A stretch of 64,000 nucleotides of DNA from Histomonas meleagridis (GCA_020186115.1 WSYJ01000002.1:186001-250000); one strand, 5' to 3'; counted from the first letter of the stretch, positions 18,553-29,554 are shown. The notes: a model not told the origin generated them from the sequence alone. Made by a program: numbers and translations.

Positions 18553-19200
18553 AATGATTTTGATTTTAATCAGACTATCAAACCATCACTTTATGAAAGA
18601 TGTTCATTTATTAATCAAGAAAATGTTACATTAATTGATTATGCAGTATTTTTTTCTTCAATTAAATGTTTTAAATATTTACTTATGAACAATGCAAAAG
18701 TAAATAATACAGGTAAATATGCAGCTGCAGGTGGAAATGAAGAAATAATTCATTTATGTGAACAAAATCATTCAACATTTGAAGATGCATATGAAACAGC
18801 AATTGAATATCATCAAAATGATGTCTTTAAATATATTTATGATAATAAATTAGAAAAAATACAATCAAATCCAAAAATGTCTAAAGTCACACATTATATT
18901 GGAATATGTTTTAATAATTTGGAATATGTTTTAATAATTTGGAATATGTTTTAATAATTTGAAACAGCACTTCATATAGCAGTTAGAAATAATAAAATAG
19001 AAATAGTAAAATTACTTTTAGGTAAAGAAGGAATTGATGTTAATGCAATAAATATTCATTTTAATAATTTGAAATATATTTTAATAATTTGGAATATGTT
19101 TTAACAATATTTGACCGCAATTCAAATTGCAGAACAAAAAGGATACACAAAAATAGTAAATTTCCTTCATGAAAAAAGCACGAACGAAAATTCTAATTAA
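18553..19200 (+). pseudogene. Decayed DUF3447/ankyrin gene fragment
   Basis: The sequence reads as a DUF3447 segment (KPSLYERCSFINQENV-type, then NNAKVNNTGKYAAAGGNEEI from 18685) and ankyrin units (TALHIAVRNNKIEIVKLLL-like near 18965). It lacks a start, contains stops, and its frames are interrupted by ~20-bp repeats and AT-rich spacers. The last unit ends at TAA near 19200. The intact paralogue is at 31932-33233. Confidence 0.75.
18901..18960. repeat. Three exact tandem copies of a 20-bp unit
   Basis: GGAATATGTTTTAATAATTT occurs three times in a row, exactly. Partial copies return at 19070-19105 in the next inter-ankyrin spacer, so the spacer is expanding by slippage. Confidence 0.95.
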
Positions 19201-19883
19201 AAAACTTTTTATAAACATCAAATCTTCATTTTTAATAAGAAATGGAAATGAATAATATATTATATATTAATATATTAATGATAATTAAAAATAGATCCAG
19301 ATATCAAAACTCAGCAGTCGAACTTACAAAAAATGTATATATAAACTCAATACCAGAAGTTGTTTATATGTTATGAATTTCGACAAAAAACTATTGAGGA
19401 ATTTAGAGTTGAATCGCCCTTTTTTTTATGAATATAAAAAATAAAATTTTCAATGCTATGATTAAAATTTAGCTTTGGTTGAAAAATTCATTTATTGTTT
19501 AAACAGTATAAACTTATGTTACTAGAGCATCAAGAGAAAAAAATGCTTGATTTTAATATGACTTTTGGGAGATTATATGCCGATTGTTTTGGCACTTTCA
19601 TAATCGTTAACTGAACAATAAGCATAACAACAATCGATGTAAAGCTCTCAAGTTATAGGGCATCCCATATATATAAAGACGTTAAGAACTGTAAAACCGT
19701 TTCCCGATAATCATGTGCTAGGGAATTATCCTTATATACATTTACAGATATTCAAGTATTTCATATGAAAGCATAAACATTTTCTTATTCTTTAGTAGAA
19801 AACATGTTTTTTTAATGATATTCCTATTTAATAGCTGTATTCGACCGAATAAAAATATTTTTTATCACATAACATTTCACAAA
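19201..19883. other. Intergenic, no gene seen
   Basis: AT-rich; no coding stretch. The initiator-like TTTCACAAA lies immediately before the ATG at 19884. Confidence 0.5.
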
Positions 19884-20867
19884 ATGACCGAAAATGATCC
19901 GCAATGCTATGACCTTATCAACGGAAATTTCCTAAATAGATGCTTTATTGTCAATGGCTATGACGGTCTCCGTCAGTTTACACAAACTTTTTTCAAACTT
20001 GTATATCCAACTATTATTACATCTGTTATTATTATTCTTATAACTTTGCTTCCGTTTGTTTTTGAACTGTCCTCAAAACAGTTATATAGAAAGTCATTAC
20101 GACTTTACAATGTTGTACGTTTTACATTATTATCTCTTTTTCACCGTGTTTCATATTGTTATTCATTGTGTTCAATTATCCGTTATCTCATTAATCAGTC
20201 AGATCCATGCCAATGCTCTTCTACATTAGAAAATATTCAAAACATGCCATACATTTATACTTGTTCAGCTGTTATGGTTGCGATGACACTTGTAGACTTT
20301 GCCAAATTTTCACCTAAAGTATTCTATTTCCTTGCAGCCTTCATTTGCATTGTTCCAAGCACACTATATATTTTATGTGGATATGTATCAGTTGGCCAAG
20401 TTCTAGCAACAACGTTTTTTTTCATAGCTATTCACATATACTCCACCAAATCCTCCAATCGTGTTATGTTTGTTGAATCCATTATTCTTTTTCTTGCAAA
20501 TATCATAGCCGCAATCATAGTAGCTTTTAAAGAGGAAATGACCAAATTCTCTGTCCGAAATTCGCCAGTTTCGGTCATGATACGCGGTCTTTTATGTAAT
20601 CTTTTTGTCATTTTGCATGATCTAATGTTTCTCATCCAGAACAAATGGGGCTATTTCACCATCCAAACAGGTCTTCTGATGGTAGAAAATGAGCAGACAA
20701 GTGTTAGATCAGCGATTTTATCATCTGATGATGAAATTGCAATTTTCCATCAAACAATGAAAAATGATAAAATTTATGGAATAATTATATTGGTCGTTAT
20801 CATCATCGGAAAGTCGGGCGAATACGTGGTAGAGAACTACCTAAATCCGGTATCAGTAATGCCATGA
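19884..20867 (+). CDS. Multi-pass membrane protein, unknown
   Basis: I place the start at the second in-frame ATG (MTENDPQCYD) because TTTCACAAA, a good initiator, sits right before it; the frame is open from ATG 19815. The 327-residue product has about seven hydrophobic segments: near 45-65, 80-100, 125-145, 150-170, 175-195, 205-225 and 300-320. There is a loop with paired cysteines (DPCQCSS). The topology recalls a seven-helix receptor or transporter, but I see no family motif. Confidence 0.75.
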   Translation: MTENDPQCYDLINGNFLNRCFIVNGYDGLRQFTQTFFKLVYPTIITSVIIILITLLPFVFELSSKQLYRKSLRLYNVVRFTLLSLFHRVSYCYSLCSIIRYLINQSDPCQCSSTLENIQNMPYIYTCSAVMVAMTLVDFAKFSPKVFYFLAAFICIVPSTLYILCGYVSVGQVLATTFFFIAIHIYSTKSSNRVMFVESIILFLANIIAAIIVAFKEEMTKFSVRNSPVSVMIRGLLCNLFVILHDLMFLIQNKWGYFTIQTGLLMVENEQTSVRSAILSSDDEIAIFHQTMKNDKIYGIIILVVIIIGKSGEYVVENYLNPVSVMP

Positions 20868-21469
20868 AATCGAATTGGTCAATTTATATTTAGGCGGAGT
20901 GTTGTAATGTAGTATACATTTTGAATATATACTCACTAAACATGCGAATTAAGGAAATAAATAGTTGTCGAAAAATGATTATTTGTGAAAAGACAAAATT
21001 TTGTTAAATGTTTGATGAATTATTTTTTTAATATGTTAAAGCGATTTCAAAAAATTGTCTAGAAATGGAAGGAGATTTTCAGTTTTGAAATTCCAAGGAA
21101 TTTTATATTCAGTACAATGTTTATACAAAAAATACATATTTTTAACATTGTTTTATATTTTTGATAAAACGTATATTATTAAATCAAAGCATTGTTGATC
21201 AATGATAGTGTTTATTTTTAAAGTTACTTTTTATGAATATTAATTTAATGATAATGTTAAAATATACTTAGCTTGAAAATTATCGATAATTTTTTCATTT
21301 AATATTACATGTTATATATTTTTAGATATCTAGAAATTTCACAGTTTTTGAACATTTGTAATGTATGTTTCGTTAACTCACTGTTGGCAAGACGATTAAG
21401 TTCGTTCAAACGTATTTGATCGGTGCCGATCGTTTTTCAAAATTTTGTAGTCAACATAATTTTAGAACA
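20868..21469. other. Intergenic, no gene seen
   Basis: AT-rich, no coding stretch. It provides the upstream region of the surface-protein gene at 21470. Confidence 0.5.
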
Positions 21470-23203
21470 ATGAATCTTTTTGTTATCATGTTAATAAGCA
21501 CAATCAATTCCATTTCTTTGATATCTAACATAAATTACACAAATCCAAGTGAACATCATGCAAAATTTGTATTAGAAGAAGATGATCAAATTGTTTCAGC
21601 CACTGGAAATTTCATAATTCATTCGAACAACAGTTCAATTAATAACACAAATGAGTTATTTAATAAACACATAAATTTTTCTCGCGACTGTAATAAGTTT
21701 GTTTCAAATAATGTTTTAAGCTCTCAGTCATGCAAAGAAAATTTTCAAACGATCATTGTGAATACCACATATACAGATGGGCATACTCAAATAATGGAAA
21801 ATAATCTCACTCAAACACTTTCTTTCCTGAATACGAATGGAAAATATACATTCAATGTGACTGTAGGTGCTACTGGAGCTGATGTAAGTTATGTAGAAGT
21901 AGTCGGAAATACAGAATTTTGGAAAGATGGTGATAAAATTATTCTTTTTGACAATTCATACGAAAGTTATACATATATGTATAATGCATCGAAAAATTTG
22001 TGGGTTGCTGTTAATCCTTATTATTTTCAAAGCACGAGTCCCGTTAATATCTATGCATACTATGCACCATATCTATTGGACGGTAATACCAAAATTAACA
22101 CAAGCAAAATGCAAATTACAAATGAAACGCAAAGAGATATAGATTTTTTATATTCATCAATTACTATTTCGTATAATACGCCTGCTAGTTTTGTTTTTCA
22201 ACATTGTATGTCTAATTTATTGATATGCATTCAAATTAGTAATTTTTCTAATTGGAAATTTTATTTAAGTGGGATAATTCATGAAGGTACTTTTAATACG
22301 AATAATGGAACAACATCTATTGATTCAACAGCATTGCCTCTTGATGAATGGGATATTACAAATAATACTTATTATGATAATATAAAAAATAATACGCGCA
22401 CTTACAAAATGATTTTGTTTCCACAATCACTTAAAAATGGAATTTTATTTACAGCAATATCTGATGAATATTCATATAATGAAACAATTAAAATCAATGA
22501 ATTATTACCTGGCGTTTCATATCAGCATAATATTACATTAAGCTTTATCGAAGGATACTCAAATCCGTTCCTGCAATCGAACACATTCACACAATCGAAT
22601 ACATTAACAAAATCAAATTCATTCATAAAATCCAATGAATACACCCAATCGAACAAATTAACAAAATCAAATTCATTAATACAATCAAGTATTAATCGTG
22701 AATCTATTATCTTTGAATCAAATATAAATATTTCATATGTTTTAATTAAATCATATTACTTTACTGAGACAATTGTTCTTAATTCATTTATATCAAATAC
22801 ATTAACAGCTTCTTTTGTTGATTCAAAATATAGTTTAATATATACAGAGTTTATTTATTACCAGTATCAAATTGTTGAATATTCGACAATTTATTCATAT
22901 TATTCAAAATATTTTTTAATGAATAACGAAGATAATTCTCTTGAAAATAAACAACCAAAACATATAATTATCATTGTTGTTTGTTGCGTTATTGTAGTTA
23001 TTATAATTGTTATTATTATTATAATTTTTATAATTCGGAATCATCAAAATAAAATAAACGAAATAAAATATGAAGAATCAGATAATTATAATGAAGAAAA
23101 AGAACCAACGAATAACACAGCATTCAATATTAAAATGACACATGTTGAAGAAGATCCATTTGCTAAAGATTTTAAAGAAGATAATATTATTGAACACATA
23201 TAA
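21470..23203 (+). CDS. Single-pass surface glycoprotein-like protein
   Basis: The first true ATG gives a 577-residue type I membrane protein. It has an N-terminal signal peptide (MNLFVIMLISTINSISLI) and an ectodomain of about 490 residues with many N-x-S/T sites. A Ser/Asn/Thr repeat (QSNTLTKSNSFIKSN type) lies at about 365-405. One transmembrane helix of Ile/Val (about 503-523) and an acidic cytoplasmic tail follow. Trichomonads have large families of such surface proteins, often linked to adhesion or endocytosis; the ligand is unknown. The gene converges on the rhomboid-like gene, 26 bp apart. Confidence 0.8.
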   Translation: MNLFVIMLISTINSISLISNINYTNPSEHHAKFVLEEDDQIVSATGNFIIHSNNSSINNTNELFNKHINFSRDCNKFVSNNVLSSQSCKENFQTIIVNTTYTDGHTQIMENNLTQTLSFLNTNGKYTFNVTVGATGADVSYVEVVGNTEFWKDGDKIILFDNSYESYTYMYNASKNLWVAVNPYYFQSTSPVNIYAYYAPYLLDGNTKINTSKMQITNETQRDIDFLYSSITISYNTPASFVFQHCMSNLLICIQISNFSNWKFYLSGIIHEGTFNTNNGTTSIDSTALPLDEWDITNNTYYDNIKNNTRTYKMILFPQSLKNGILFTAISDEYSYNETIKINELLPGVSYQHNITLSFIEGYSNPFLQSNTFTQSNTLTKSNSFIKSNEYTQSNKLTKSNSLIQSSINRESIIFESNINISYVLIKSYYFTETIVLNSFISNTLTASFVDSKYSLIYTEFIYYQYQIVEYSTIYSYYSKYFLMNNEDNSLENKQPKHIIIIVVCCVIVVIIIVIIIIIFIIRNHQNKINEIKYEESDNYNEEKEPTNNTAFNIKMTHVEEDPFAKDFKEDNIIEHI

Positions 23204-23229
23204 AACATAAATAAAATGTTAAATACTTT

Positions 23230-24312
23230 TTATTTTTGTTCATGACACCATCCGCTTATGTTTACGCAGTTAAGTAATTGACACCAATTACAGAAATTGC
23301 TGTCTAACGTTTGCTTTGAGAAAAGCACAAGAGAAAGCATGAAAACTGTCGATAGGATTGGGAATCCAAGAAAACCACATAACAAATTACACACATTTCC
23401 ACATTTCTTTATGCTCATATTCGGGAGTAAGAGTAATGAGAAGAATAATCCGACAAATAACCCTCCAAACTCTGCAAAAAAGTCCGAATATCCAGTTGTA
23501 CCTAAACATAAAATCGCAATTACTAAAAACAAATCAAATACTATTGCATTAATTGGCTTTTCTCGCATGTGCCATGTCGAAATATTTTCACATATCACTC
23601 TGCCATATAAGCCAAGTAATGCTCCAAGTGTTCCACAAGATACAAAATTAGGAATGACTAAACATGATAATATATAACCATAGCTCCCAGATAAAATAAA
23701 AGTAAAAAATGTTTGCCATATACCGGCTTTCTTTTCGATGTTTTTGGTGATCAATAATATGAAAAGGGAAATTACATAAAGTAACCCATTGCTTTGTAGT
23801 ACAATAGCAGTGAATATTCGCCAATATTCTCCATCAAGAATTAATGGCGCATATTTACCGCCCATCAGTAAAATTGTAGATTTATCAATCCCATATAGAT
23901 TATTAAGACCGGCCTTTTCATTGGCTTGCATGACCTCACAAAAAAATGTTACCGAAATAAGAACGGCTATACTAATTGTCCAAAGGCATGGAAATGGCTT
24001 CTCCAATTTCAATATATCATGTTCATAAGAATCATATATCATAGGATCATAAGCAATAAATGGGTTGTGTTTTTTAGTTCTTTTAATTTCTTTTTTGATT
24101 TTTTGTTTCTTTGGCTTTTCATGATCTTTAAGATCATAATTGTCAATTTCATCATCATCTTTCCACCATAGTCGGATTGCAGGTTCATTGGTTTCTTGAG
24201 TATTGCTTTCAGAAAATGAATCACTTGTTTCTATATCATTAGATGATTCATTAATAGATCTTATTGCTGTACTTTCTGTGTTAAGAGGTGTTTTTATTGA
24301 TGGTGTTTGCAT
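23230..24312 (-). CDS. Rhomboid-like protein lacking catalytic residues (pseudoprotease)
   Basis: This 360-residue protein has a cytoplasmic, acidic/basic N terminus (1-105), then six to seven membrane helices in rhomboid order. GEYWRIFTAI (161-170) is the usual L1 WR motif. The active-site block reads SCGTLGALLGLYG: the GxSG serine is Leu229. The helix-6 histidine of the HxxG block is replaced (FAEFGG, Glu281). The helix-2 His/Asn pair is also absent. This is the condition of iRhoms and derlin-like pseudoproteases, which act in ER trafficking or quality control. Function here is inferred only. The frames on the plus strand are shadows. Confidence 0.8.
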   Translation of the reverse strand: MQTPSIKTPLNTESTAIRSINESSNDIETSDSFSESNTQETNEPAIRLWWKDDDEIDNYDLKDHEKPKKQKIKKEIKRTKKHNPFIAYDPMIYDSYEHDILKLEKPFPCLWTISIAVLISVTFFCEVMQANEKAGLNNLYGIDKSTILLMGGKYAPLILDGEYWRIFTAIVLQSNGLLYVISLFILLITKNIEKKAGIWQTFFTFILSGSYGYILSCLVIPNFVSCGTLGALLGLYGRVICENISTWHMREKPINAIVFDLFLVIAILCLGTTGYSDFFAEFGGLFVGLFFSLLLLPNMSIKKCGNVCNLLCGFLGFPILSTVFMLSLVLFSKQTLDSNFCNWCQLLNCVNISGWCHEQK

Positions 24313-24729
24313 TTTCTTTAACGCGAAAGATATTGTACATAAAAAAATTTTATAGGAATTCAGCTCATCAAGTAGAGGGGTTCAACAGAAGGGCACCCCA
24401 TACAGAAGTAAAAATTAAGTTTTAGAAATTACCATATTTTAAAAAGATTTCGCGTATATATTTTTTTTTCAGATTTCTTGTATGCATTTATAAGAGTGTG
24501 CCAAATTAATCTAACAAACGCTGATTTCCTGAAAATGAAAATACAAGTGAAAAGTATTAATCTAGTTTCCTGAGGAAAGTTTATTCAAGTAATTTTTTGA
24601 AGAAAAAACTTTAAAAGACTTCATGATTTAGCTTCATGAGTTGTCATTTTCCTCAAAGTGAAATGTTAATTCTTAAGTTTATAGTAATGTTAGTTCTGGT
24701 TCTCATTTCACATTTTCCCATAACAGAAG
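24313..24729. other. Intergenic, no gene seen
   Basis: AT-rich stretch upstream of the rhomboid-like gene. No coding sequence seen. Confidence 0.5.
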
Positions 24730-25020
24730 ATGTCTAATGCAAATGCCAAAGAAAATAATAAGAATGATTTAAAATTCGATACTTCTTACATACAACTTGA
24801 ACAAATTACATTTAAAAAAAAACACAAAAAAATCTTGAATTAATAATTGAAGAAACAATGAAAAAATTTGATATAAATTTCCCAAATTCATTTAATTCTG
24901 TAAGCCATTTGGTCTATTATTTATTTGTATGTATAAACATTTAATCTTTATATCAATCATTTAGAAAAAATTCAAAGTAAAGAAGAAGAAATCTATAACA
25001 AATATACGAAAGTATAAAAA
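24730..25020 (+). pseudogene. Fragment of a DUF3447 protein N terminus
   Basis: Conceptual translation in short frames gives YIQLEQITFK and FDINFPNSFNSVSHLVYYLF, matching the N-terminal part of DUF3447 proteins (compare FFDLNFPYSFNKIISTLVYY near 51790). Frames are broken and nothing follows. It is a relic. Confidence 0.6.
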
Positions 25021-25664
25021 ATATTTGTATCTATGTAGTTTATTTGAAACGAGCATACAATATTTTAATTTATTTTAAAATAAATGTTTTTTCACATCTA
25101 CATTTTATGTAAAATTGGATTCATACTGATAGAGACAAAAATTGTGAATATGTTGAAATCTATACGATGATTGTCAAGCAATGCTTAGGATTTTTTTCTT
25201 TTGAATATATGGAAAATTTACTGGCATATTTTTAGCTTTGAAAAAAATGGTTTTTATGAACTTTACTTATTTTTTGAAATGACGATATGGAATCATTTCA
25301 TGTGTTACCATTTAAAATTACCATTACCAGTTAATATCTTCATTCTATATATAGAAATCCTTTCACTATTCATGAAATATAAATTAAAGACATTTGAGTT
25401 ATTGCTATTTTTCCCCTTTGCCCTTTTACCCTACCAAGGTGGACATGTACAACAACTCAGCAAAATTGACCACAATTATAGAAATTCTTATCCTCATTGT
25501 CCTCAAGTACAATCAAAATGTATTAAATATAAAATGTGCACTATAAAGATCTTAATAAGCTTATGTAAAACCAGGAAAGAAAATTTTCAAATTAAACAAT
25601 TGAATTTTAAAAAGGAAACAAGCAAAAATTAAAACATCTATTTAATCTTTTACTTAAACATAAT
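25021..25664. other. No supportable gene
   Basis: A frame at 25201-25632 starts at TTG, is rich in Phe/Leu/Lys and shows no family features; I do not count it as a gene. Otherwise AT-rich spacer. Confidence 0.45.
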
Positions 25665-27560
25665 TCACAGATATTCTTCTTGGGCCCTTATCGCTCTATC
25701 TTTCATTTTTCTTATAACTTTTCTAATTTCGTCATTCGAAGCCCTTCTAAATTCTTTTTCTTTCCATCGCTTCACGTCATATGTTTGACATCCAAGCGTT
25801 TCACAAGTAGTTAACCAAGTATTAAATCTTTCTTCTAATCTTTTTCTCTCAAAATCTTCTTTTGATTCAATTCCGCCACTTTTGAATAAACTATACAAAT
25901 TTTTGAATTCGTTATTTTTCCTTTTGATCGTTTCGACGTTTTTATGTTCTTTTCCGGCTTTTTCGAGCCATGAACTATAATATTCTATCATTAAATTAAG
26001 TATAATACCTTTGAATGAAAACCCATGTGAATTAGCGTAATTTCTTGCTTTAATTAGATCTGAATCAAAATCATTATAAATTTTGCCCCTTTGTAAATTA
26101 TCGTTCATGTTGTTGATTAATGAATTTATTACTTTGTTTGACTGAGTGATTTTCGTCGGCGATAATTCCCAGCCGATATTTTCATAATGAATATCGTTAC
26201 ATTGTGGAACGGGCATTAAAAAATAATTTGTCATAAATGTTATTGACCGCTCTTGGCTATATGTTACGGGTATTGTAAAACGTATAAACTCTTCGCCAGT
26301 AGTTTTGTCAACGATATGAAAGATTTCATTTGGATGTATTTGTAGTTGAAGATTTCGTTCATTGGATTCAATGTCACCACGTTCAAAAATGGGATAATCA
26401 GTGATATATGAAGAACTAAGTGTACAACCATTTGTAAGTTTTGAAATAAGTTTAAGATTTCGATTTCCACTACTACAACAAACACCTTTTTGGAAACACC
26501 CAACGTAGCAAGCACCCATGGCATTTGCTGATATAGAATCAAGAGATCGCTGTGGAGAGATACCAAAAGTATCTTTGATATATGTTGATATTAATGGAGA
26601 ACGAGATCCATCGCCTACAAGCTCAATGGAATCAAGACGTATGCCAAGATTGGTACAAGAAAGACGAACATCATAGAGAAATTGATAAATTTCTCCAAAA
26701 ACCGAATCGAGATCTTTTCTGTTGACTTTGATCGTTCTGTCTTTGAATGAAAAAGTGGTGGCGGTTGTGACCGTTAATGTCTCCTTTGCTTTTCGAGTTA
26801 GCTCGAGAAAAGTTTCATAATCTCGTGAAGAACGAAGATCAAAAGAATACCGATTTGAAAGTAAATCAACAAGCTTTTCATCAACATTCTTACCACCAAA
26901 AGATTCATCAAAAAATGATGTGATTTCTTCAACTGAATCCCGTGTAAATTTTGATATAGTGAAACGGATACCTTTGGAACCTACATCAAAAAAGCCGATA
27001 ATTTTGTTTTGATGTGTTTTGTGGCGTTCATGCCCATAAAGAGCTGAGGATGCGAATGTGGTTGGAACAAATTGAATAGAATTGATCTTAGCAATCGATA
27101 GAGCAGAATAAAGGAAGCTCTTTTCAATTGCTGAAGTTGAAGGTGGAATTGAAATAACAACATCAATTTGATCTTTGATTCGTTCAATTTCTTTGACTTT
27201 TTTTAGAATTTGGAGGAGCTTTAAAGCTGTGATTTCATATCCATAGATATAATCATAATAGCGTTTGTTATTGAAAGTATTTCCTTGAATAATTGAATCT
27301 GGATATCTGATTATAGAATCTTGTGCTTCTTTTCCAAATTGCCAAATGACATTATCTATTGGCGTATTTGGCCTTAGTTTCCTAGATTTATCATATTTAT
27401 CCCAAAATGATATATAATTGGGAATCTTTTCCATTGAATCAAAACCTTTGACAAGATGAACTGGTTTTCCCTGTGAACCACATGCTACCTTTATTGAGCT
27501 TTCTCCCATATCGATACCAACAATTGTTGAAATCGTAATTTTTAGAAAAATCAAAAACAT
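25665..27560 (-). CDS. ER-type Hsp70-family protein, Grp170/Lhs1-like
   Basis: This 631-residue protein begins with a hydrophobic signal-like segment (MFLIFLKITISTI), then the Hsp70 phosphate-1 loop in VGIDMGESSIKVA. Other actin-fold elements are a degenerate DVGSKGIRFTISKF, FDESFGGKNVDEKL and the adenosine loop IELVGDGSRSPLI. The C-terminal part is helical and charged, as in Hsp110/Grp170 proteins, and lacks a KDEL-type end. Grp170 proteins are nucleotide exchange factors and holdases for BiP in the ER lumen. It is short for the group (usually 800-1000), with a reduced substrate-binding beta domain. The call rests on signal peptide plus the divergent ATPase domain. Confidence 0.7.
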   Translation of the reverse strand: MFLIFLKITISTIVGIDMGESSIKVACGSQGKPVHLVKGFDSMEKIPNYISFWDKYDKSRKLRPNTPIDNVIWQFGKEAQDSIIRYPDSIIQGNTFNNKRYYDYIYGYEITALKLLQILKKVKEIERIKDQIDVVISIPPSTSAIEKSFLYSALSIAKINSIQFVPTTFASSALYGHERHKTHQNKIIGFFDVGSKGIRFTISKFTRDSVEEITSFFDESFGGKNVDEKLVDLLSNRYSFDLRSSRDYETFLELTRKAKETLTVTTATTFSFKDRTIKVNRKDLDSVFGEIYQFLYDVRLSCTNLGIRLDSIELVGDGSRSPLISTYIKDTFGISPQRSLDSISANAMGACYVGCFQKGVCCSSGNRNLKLISKLTNGCTLSSSYITDYPIFERGDIESNERNLQLQIHPNEIFHIVDKTTGEEFIRFTIPVTYSQERSITFMTNYFLMPVPQCNDIHYENIGWELSPTKITQSNKVINSLINNMNDNLQRGKIYNDFDSDLIKARNYANSHGFSFKGIILNLMIEYYSSWLEKAGKEHKNVETIKRKNNEFKNLYSLFKSGGIESKEDFERKRLEERFNTWLTTCETLGCQTYDVKRWKEKEFRRASNDEIRKVIRKMKDRAIRAQEEYL

Positions 27561-27816
27561 GTTTGTGATGTGATTAAATTTTTGGCATAACCGCCATTTT
27601 GGAATTTGGTTAAGCGGTTATCCGGCCAAACAACAAAAGAAATCGTATGACATGTCATGTGAAAAAGCAAAAAGTCTCCTTCACCAAAAAGATTGGAAAG
27701 ATTGAGAAATATTTAACACAACACATGATTTCATATTCTACCTATTAAAATAGAGTTAGAAGAAATGTGTCTTGAAAGAAGATTATAAAAATTAAATTAA
27801 AAAAAGATAAAACCTT

Positions 27817-28398
27817 TTAACGGTTGGACTTAGCAATACGTTCAAGTTCATCCTTCTTGCGGACTGCATAGCTATCATTTGTATTTCCTGATGCAGCAAT
27901 AAGCTCATCAGCAATGCATTCAGCAATGGTCTTAGAAGAGCGGAAAGCAGCCTTACGTGCTCCCTCTGTAATAAGAGCGAGAGATTGGTTGATACGACGG
28001 AGTGGAGAAACATCGCATGCTTGACGACGAACTGTACCACCAACGCCAATACGTGTTGAATCTTCGCGAGCACCACAGTATTGAACAGCTTTAACAAATA
28101 CAACGAGTGGATTTTCGCCTGTAACTAAATTGATAAGATCGAAAGCTTGGCGAACGATACGGATAGCCATAAGCTTCTTACCAGCGTTACGACCGTGACA
28201 CATGAGGTAGCAAACAAAACGTTCGATAAGTGGGCAGTTAACTTTGTGGAATTGTTGGTGTTGATAACGGCCTGCTGTGTGTGGGAGAATGACTTGTTGC
28301 TTCTCGTGGACTGAGATATAGTCAACAAGAGCTTTATCAAGTTGACTAAAATCTATGTCATTATAAGACCATTTTCCGAAGAGTTTTACGTCTTGCAT
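27817..28398 (-). CDS. RPS5: 40S ribosomal protein S5 (uS7)
   Basis: The product from the ATG at 28398 ([10 protein letters not shown]) is 193 residues, the right length for eukaryotic uS7. Landmarks include [13 protein letters not shown], the [20 protein letters not shown] block, and a basic C terminus ending AKSNR. uS7 is part of the small-subunit head near the E-site. The frame continues open upstream to 28509, but that extension is hydrophobic and unlike S5, and it overlaps the region shared with the divergent gene; I choose the internal ATG for that reason. Confidence 0.96.
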   Translation of the reverse strand: MQDVKLFGKWSYNDIDFSQLDKALVDYISVHEKQQVILPHTAGRYQHQQFHKVNCPLIERFVCYLMCHGRNAGKKLMAIRIVRQAFDLINLVTGENPLVVFVKAVQYCGAREDSTRIGVGGTVRRQACDVSPLRRINQSLALITEGARKAAFRSSKTIAECIADELIAASGNTNDSYAVRKKDELERIAKSNR

Positions 28399-28567
28399 CA
28401 GAAAGGAAAGCCAAACAGAGTCATACAAAACGTAGACGACCGTTTGTAATAAACATAAAGTACTGATTCCTTTTGACAAACGATCGTAGGCTAACAAATA
28501 ACACCTCAAAAAACCGAATTGAATTCAATTCGATGACAAAAACGATAATATTCACATCACTTAGCAT
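28399..28567. promoter_or_regulatory. Shared upstream region between uS7 and the OCD-family gene
   Basis: The 169 bp between the two divergent ATGs must hold both promoters. TCACTTA at 28557-28563, shortly before the plus-strand ATG at 28568, is a good parabasalid initiator. Confidence 0.5.
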
Positions 28568-29554
28568 ATGCGCGTTCTGAACGGAAAACAAATCGAAGAA
28601 GTTTATACACACGAACTTGCAATTCAAGATTGCCTTCGTTCTTACTCCGTTATAGCAGACAATAAGATGATATTACCTATTCGAACAACAACAAAAACCG
28701 AAAATCAAGATCTTCTTTTAATGCCAGCTGCTGTTAAGAACGGTGAAAAATCTGATCTTGGTGTCAAAATCCTTTCACTTGTTCCAGGAAATCGAGATAG
28801 AGGACTTCCATTCATTCTTGGTAAAGTTTTGACTATTGACGAAGAAACTGGTGCAATGGAAGCACTTTTGGATGGATCCATGGTAACATACCTTCGCACA
28901 GGTGCTACTGCTGGTGCCTCTGCAAGACTTTTCCATCCCAAACCAGCTGAAAATGTTGTTATCTTTGGCTGTGGTGCCCAAGGTAGAGCCGGTTTCGAAA
29001 GCATTCTCCACGCACATCCAGAGGTTAAGCATGTTAGCTGCTTCGATTACTTCCCTGCTGCTGCTAAAAAGTATGCTGAAACATACAGTGCTAAATATCC
29101 AAACATTACATTCACTGATGCTGATGACAAAGAGAAAGCAGTTCGTAATGCCGATATTATCCATTGCGCTACAACATCTCAAGAGGCATTATTTGATGGA
29201 ACATGGGTTAAGCCAGGAGCACATATCTCTGCAATTGGAGCATACAGGCTCGACATGCACGAGCTTCCAACCAACATTTTCTCAAGAAGTGATGTAAGAT
29301 TATTCATTGATGAAAAAGAAGCATGTGAATCCGAAGCCGGCGATGTCATGAAGGCAGTAAATGAAGGTGTTATATCATGGGAAAAGATTCATCTTTGGGG
29401 TGATGTTGTTAATGGAAAGATTCCTGGTCGTGAAAATGATGAACAAGTAACAATCATCAAAGTCGTTGGTATTGCAGTCCAAGATATCGTAGCTGCAAAG
29501 ACAATCGTCAAAGTAGCTACTGAGAAAAATGTTGGAGTTGTCGTTGACATCTAA
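28568..29554 (+). CDS. Ornithine cyclodeaminase / mu-crystallin family enzyme
   Basis: This 328-residue protein has the family's layout: an N-terminal substrate domain, then a Rossmann fold with VVIFGCGAQGRAGFESIL (about 138-155), the NADIIHCATTS strand, and GAHISAIGAY. The TYLRTGATAGASARL block is a diagnostic family stretch with an active-site arginine. Members convert ornithine to proline and ammonia or act as NAD-dependent amino-acid dehydrogenases; the substrate is not decidable here. Trichomonads use arginine via ornithine, so an ornithine-to-proline role fits. Bacterial origin by transfer is plausible for this family in protists but not tested here. It is divergent from ribosomal uS7. 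Confidence 0.88.
   Translation: MRVLNGKQIEEVYTHELAIQDCLRSYSVIADNKMILPIRTTTKTENQDLLLMPAAVKNGEKSDLGVKILSLVPGNRDRGLPFILGKVLTIDEETGAMEALLDGSMVTYLRTGATAGASARLFHPKPAENVVIFGCGAQGRAGFESILHAHPEVKHVSCFDYFPAAAKKYAETYSAKYPNITFTDADDKEKAVRNADIIHCATTSQEALFDGTWVKPGAHISAIGAYRLDMHELPTNIFSRSDVRLFIDEKEACESEAGDVMKAVNEGVISWEKIHLWGDVVNGKIPGRENDEQVTIIKVVGIAVQDIVAAKTIVKVATEKNVGVVVDI

Noticed and set aside
25201-25632. 143-codon frame
   Set aside because: TTG start, AT-driven composition, no family motif, no initiator.
28399-28509. N-terminal extension of uS7
   Set aside because: Hydrophobic and unlike any uS7; it overlaps the divergent promoter region.
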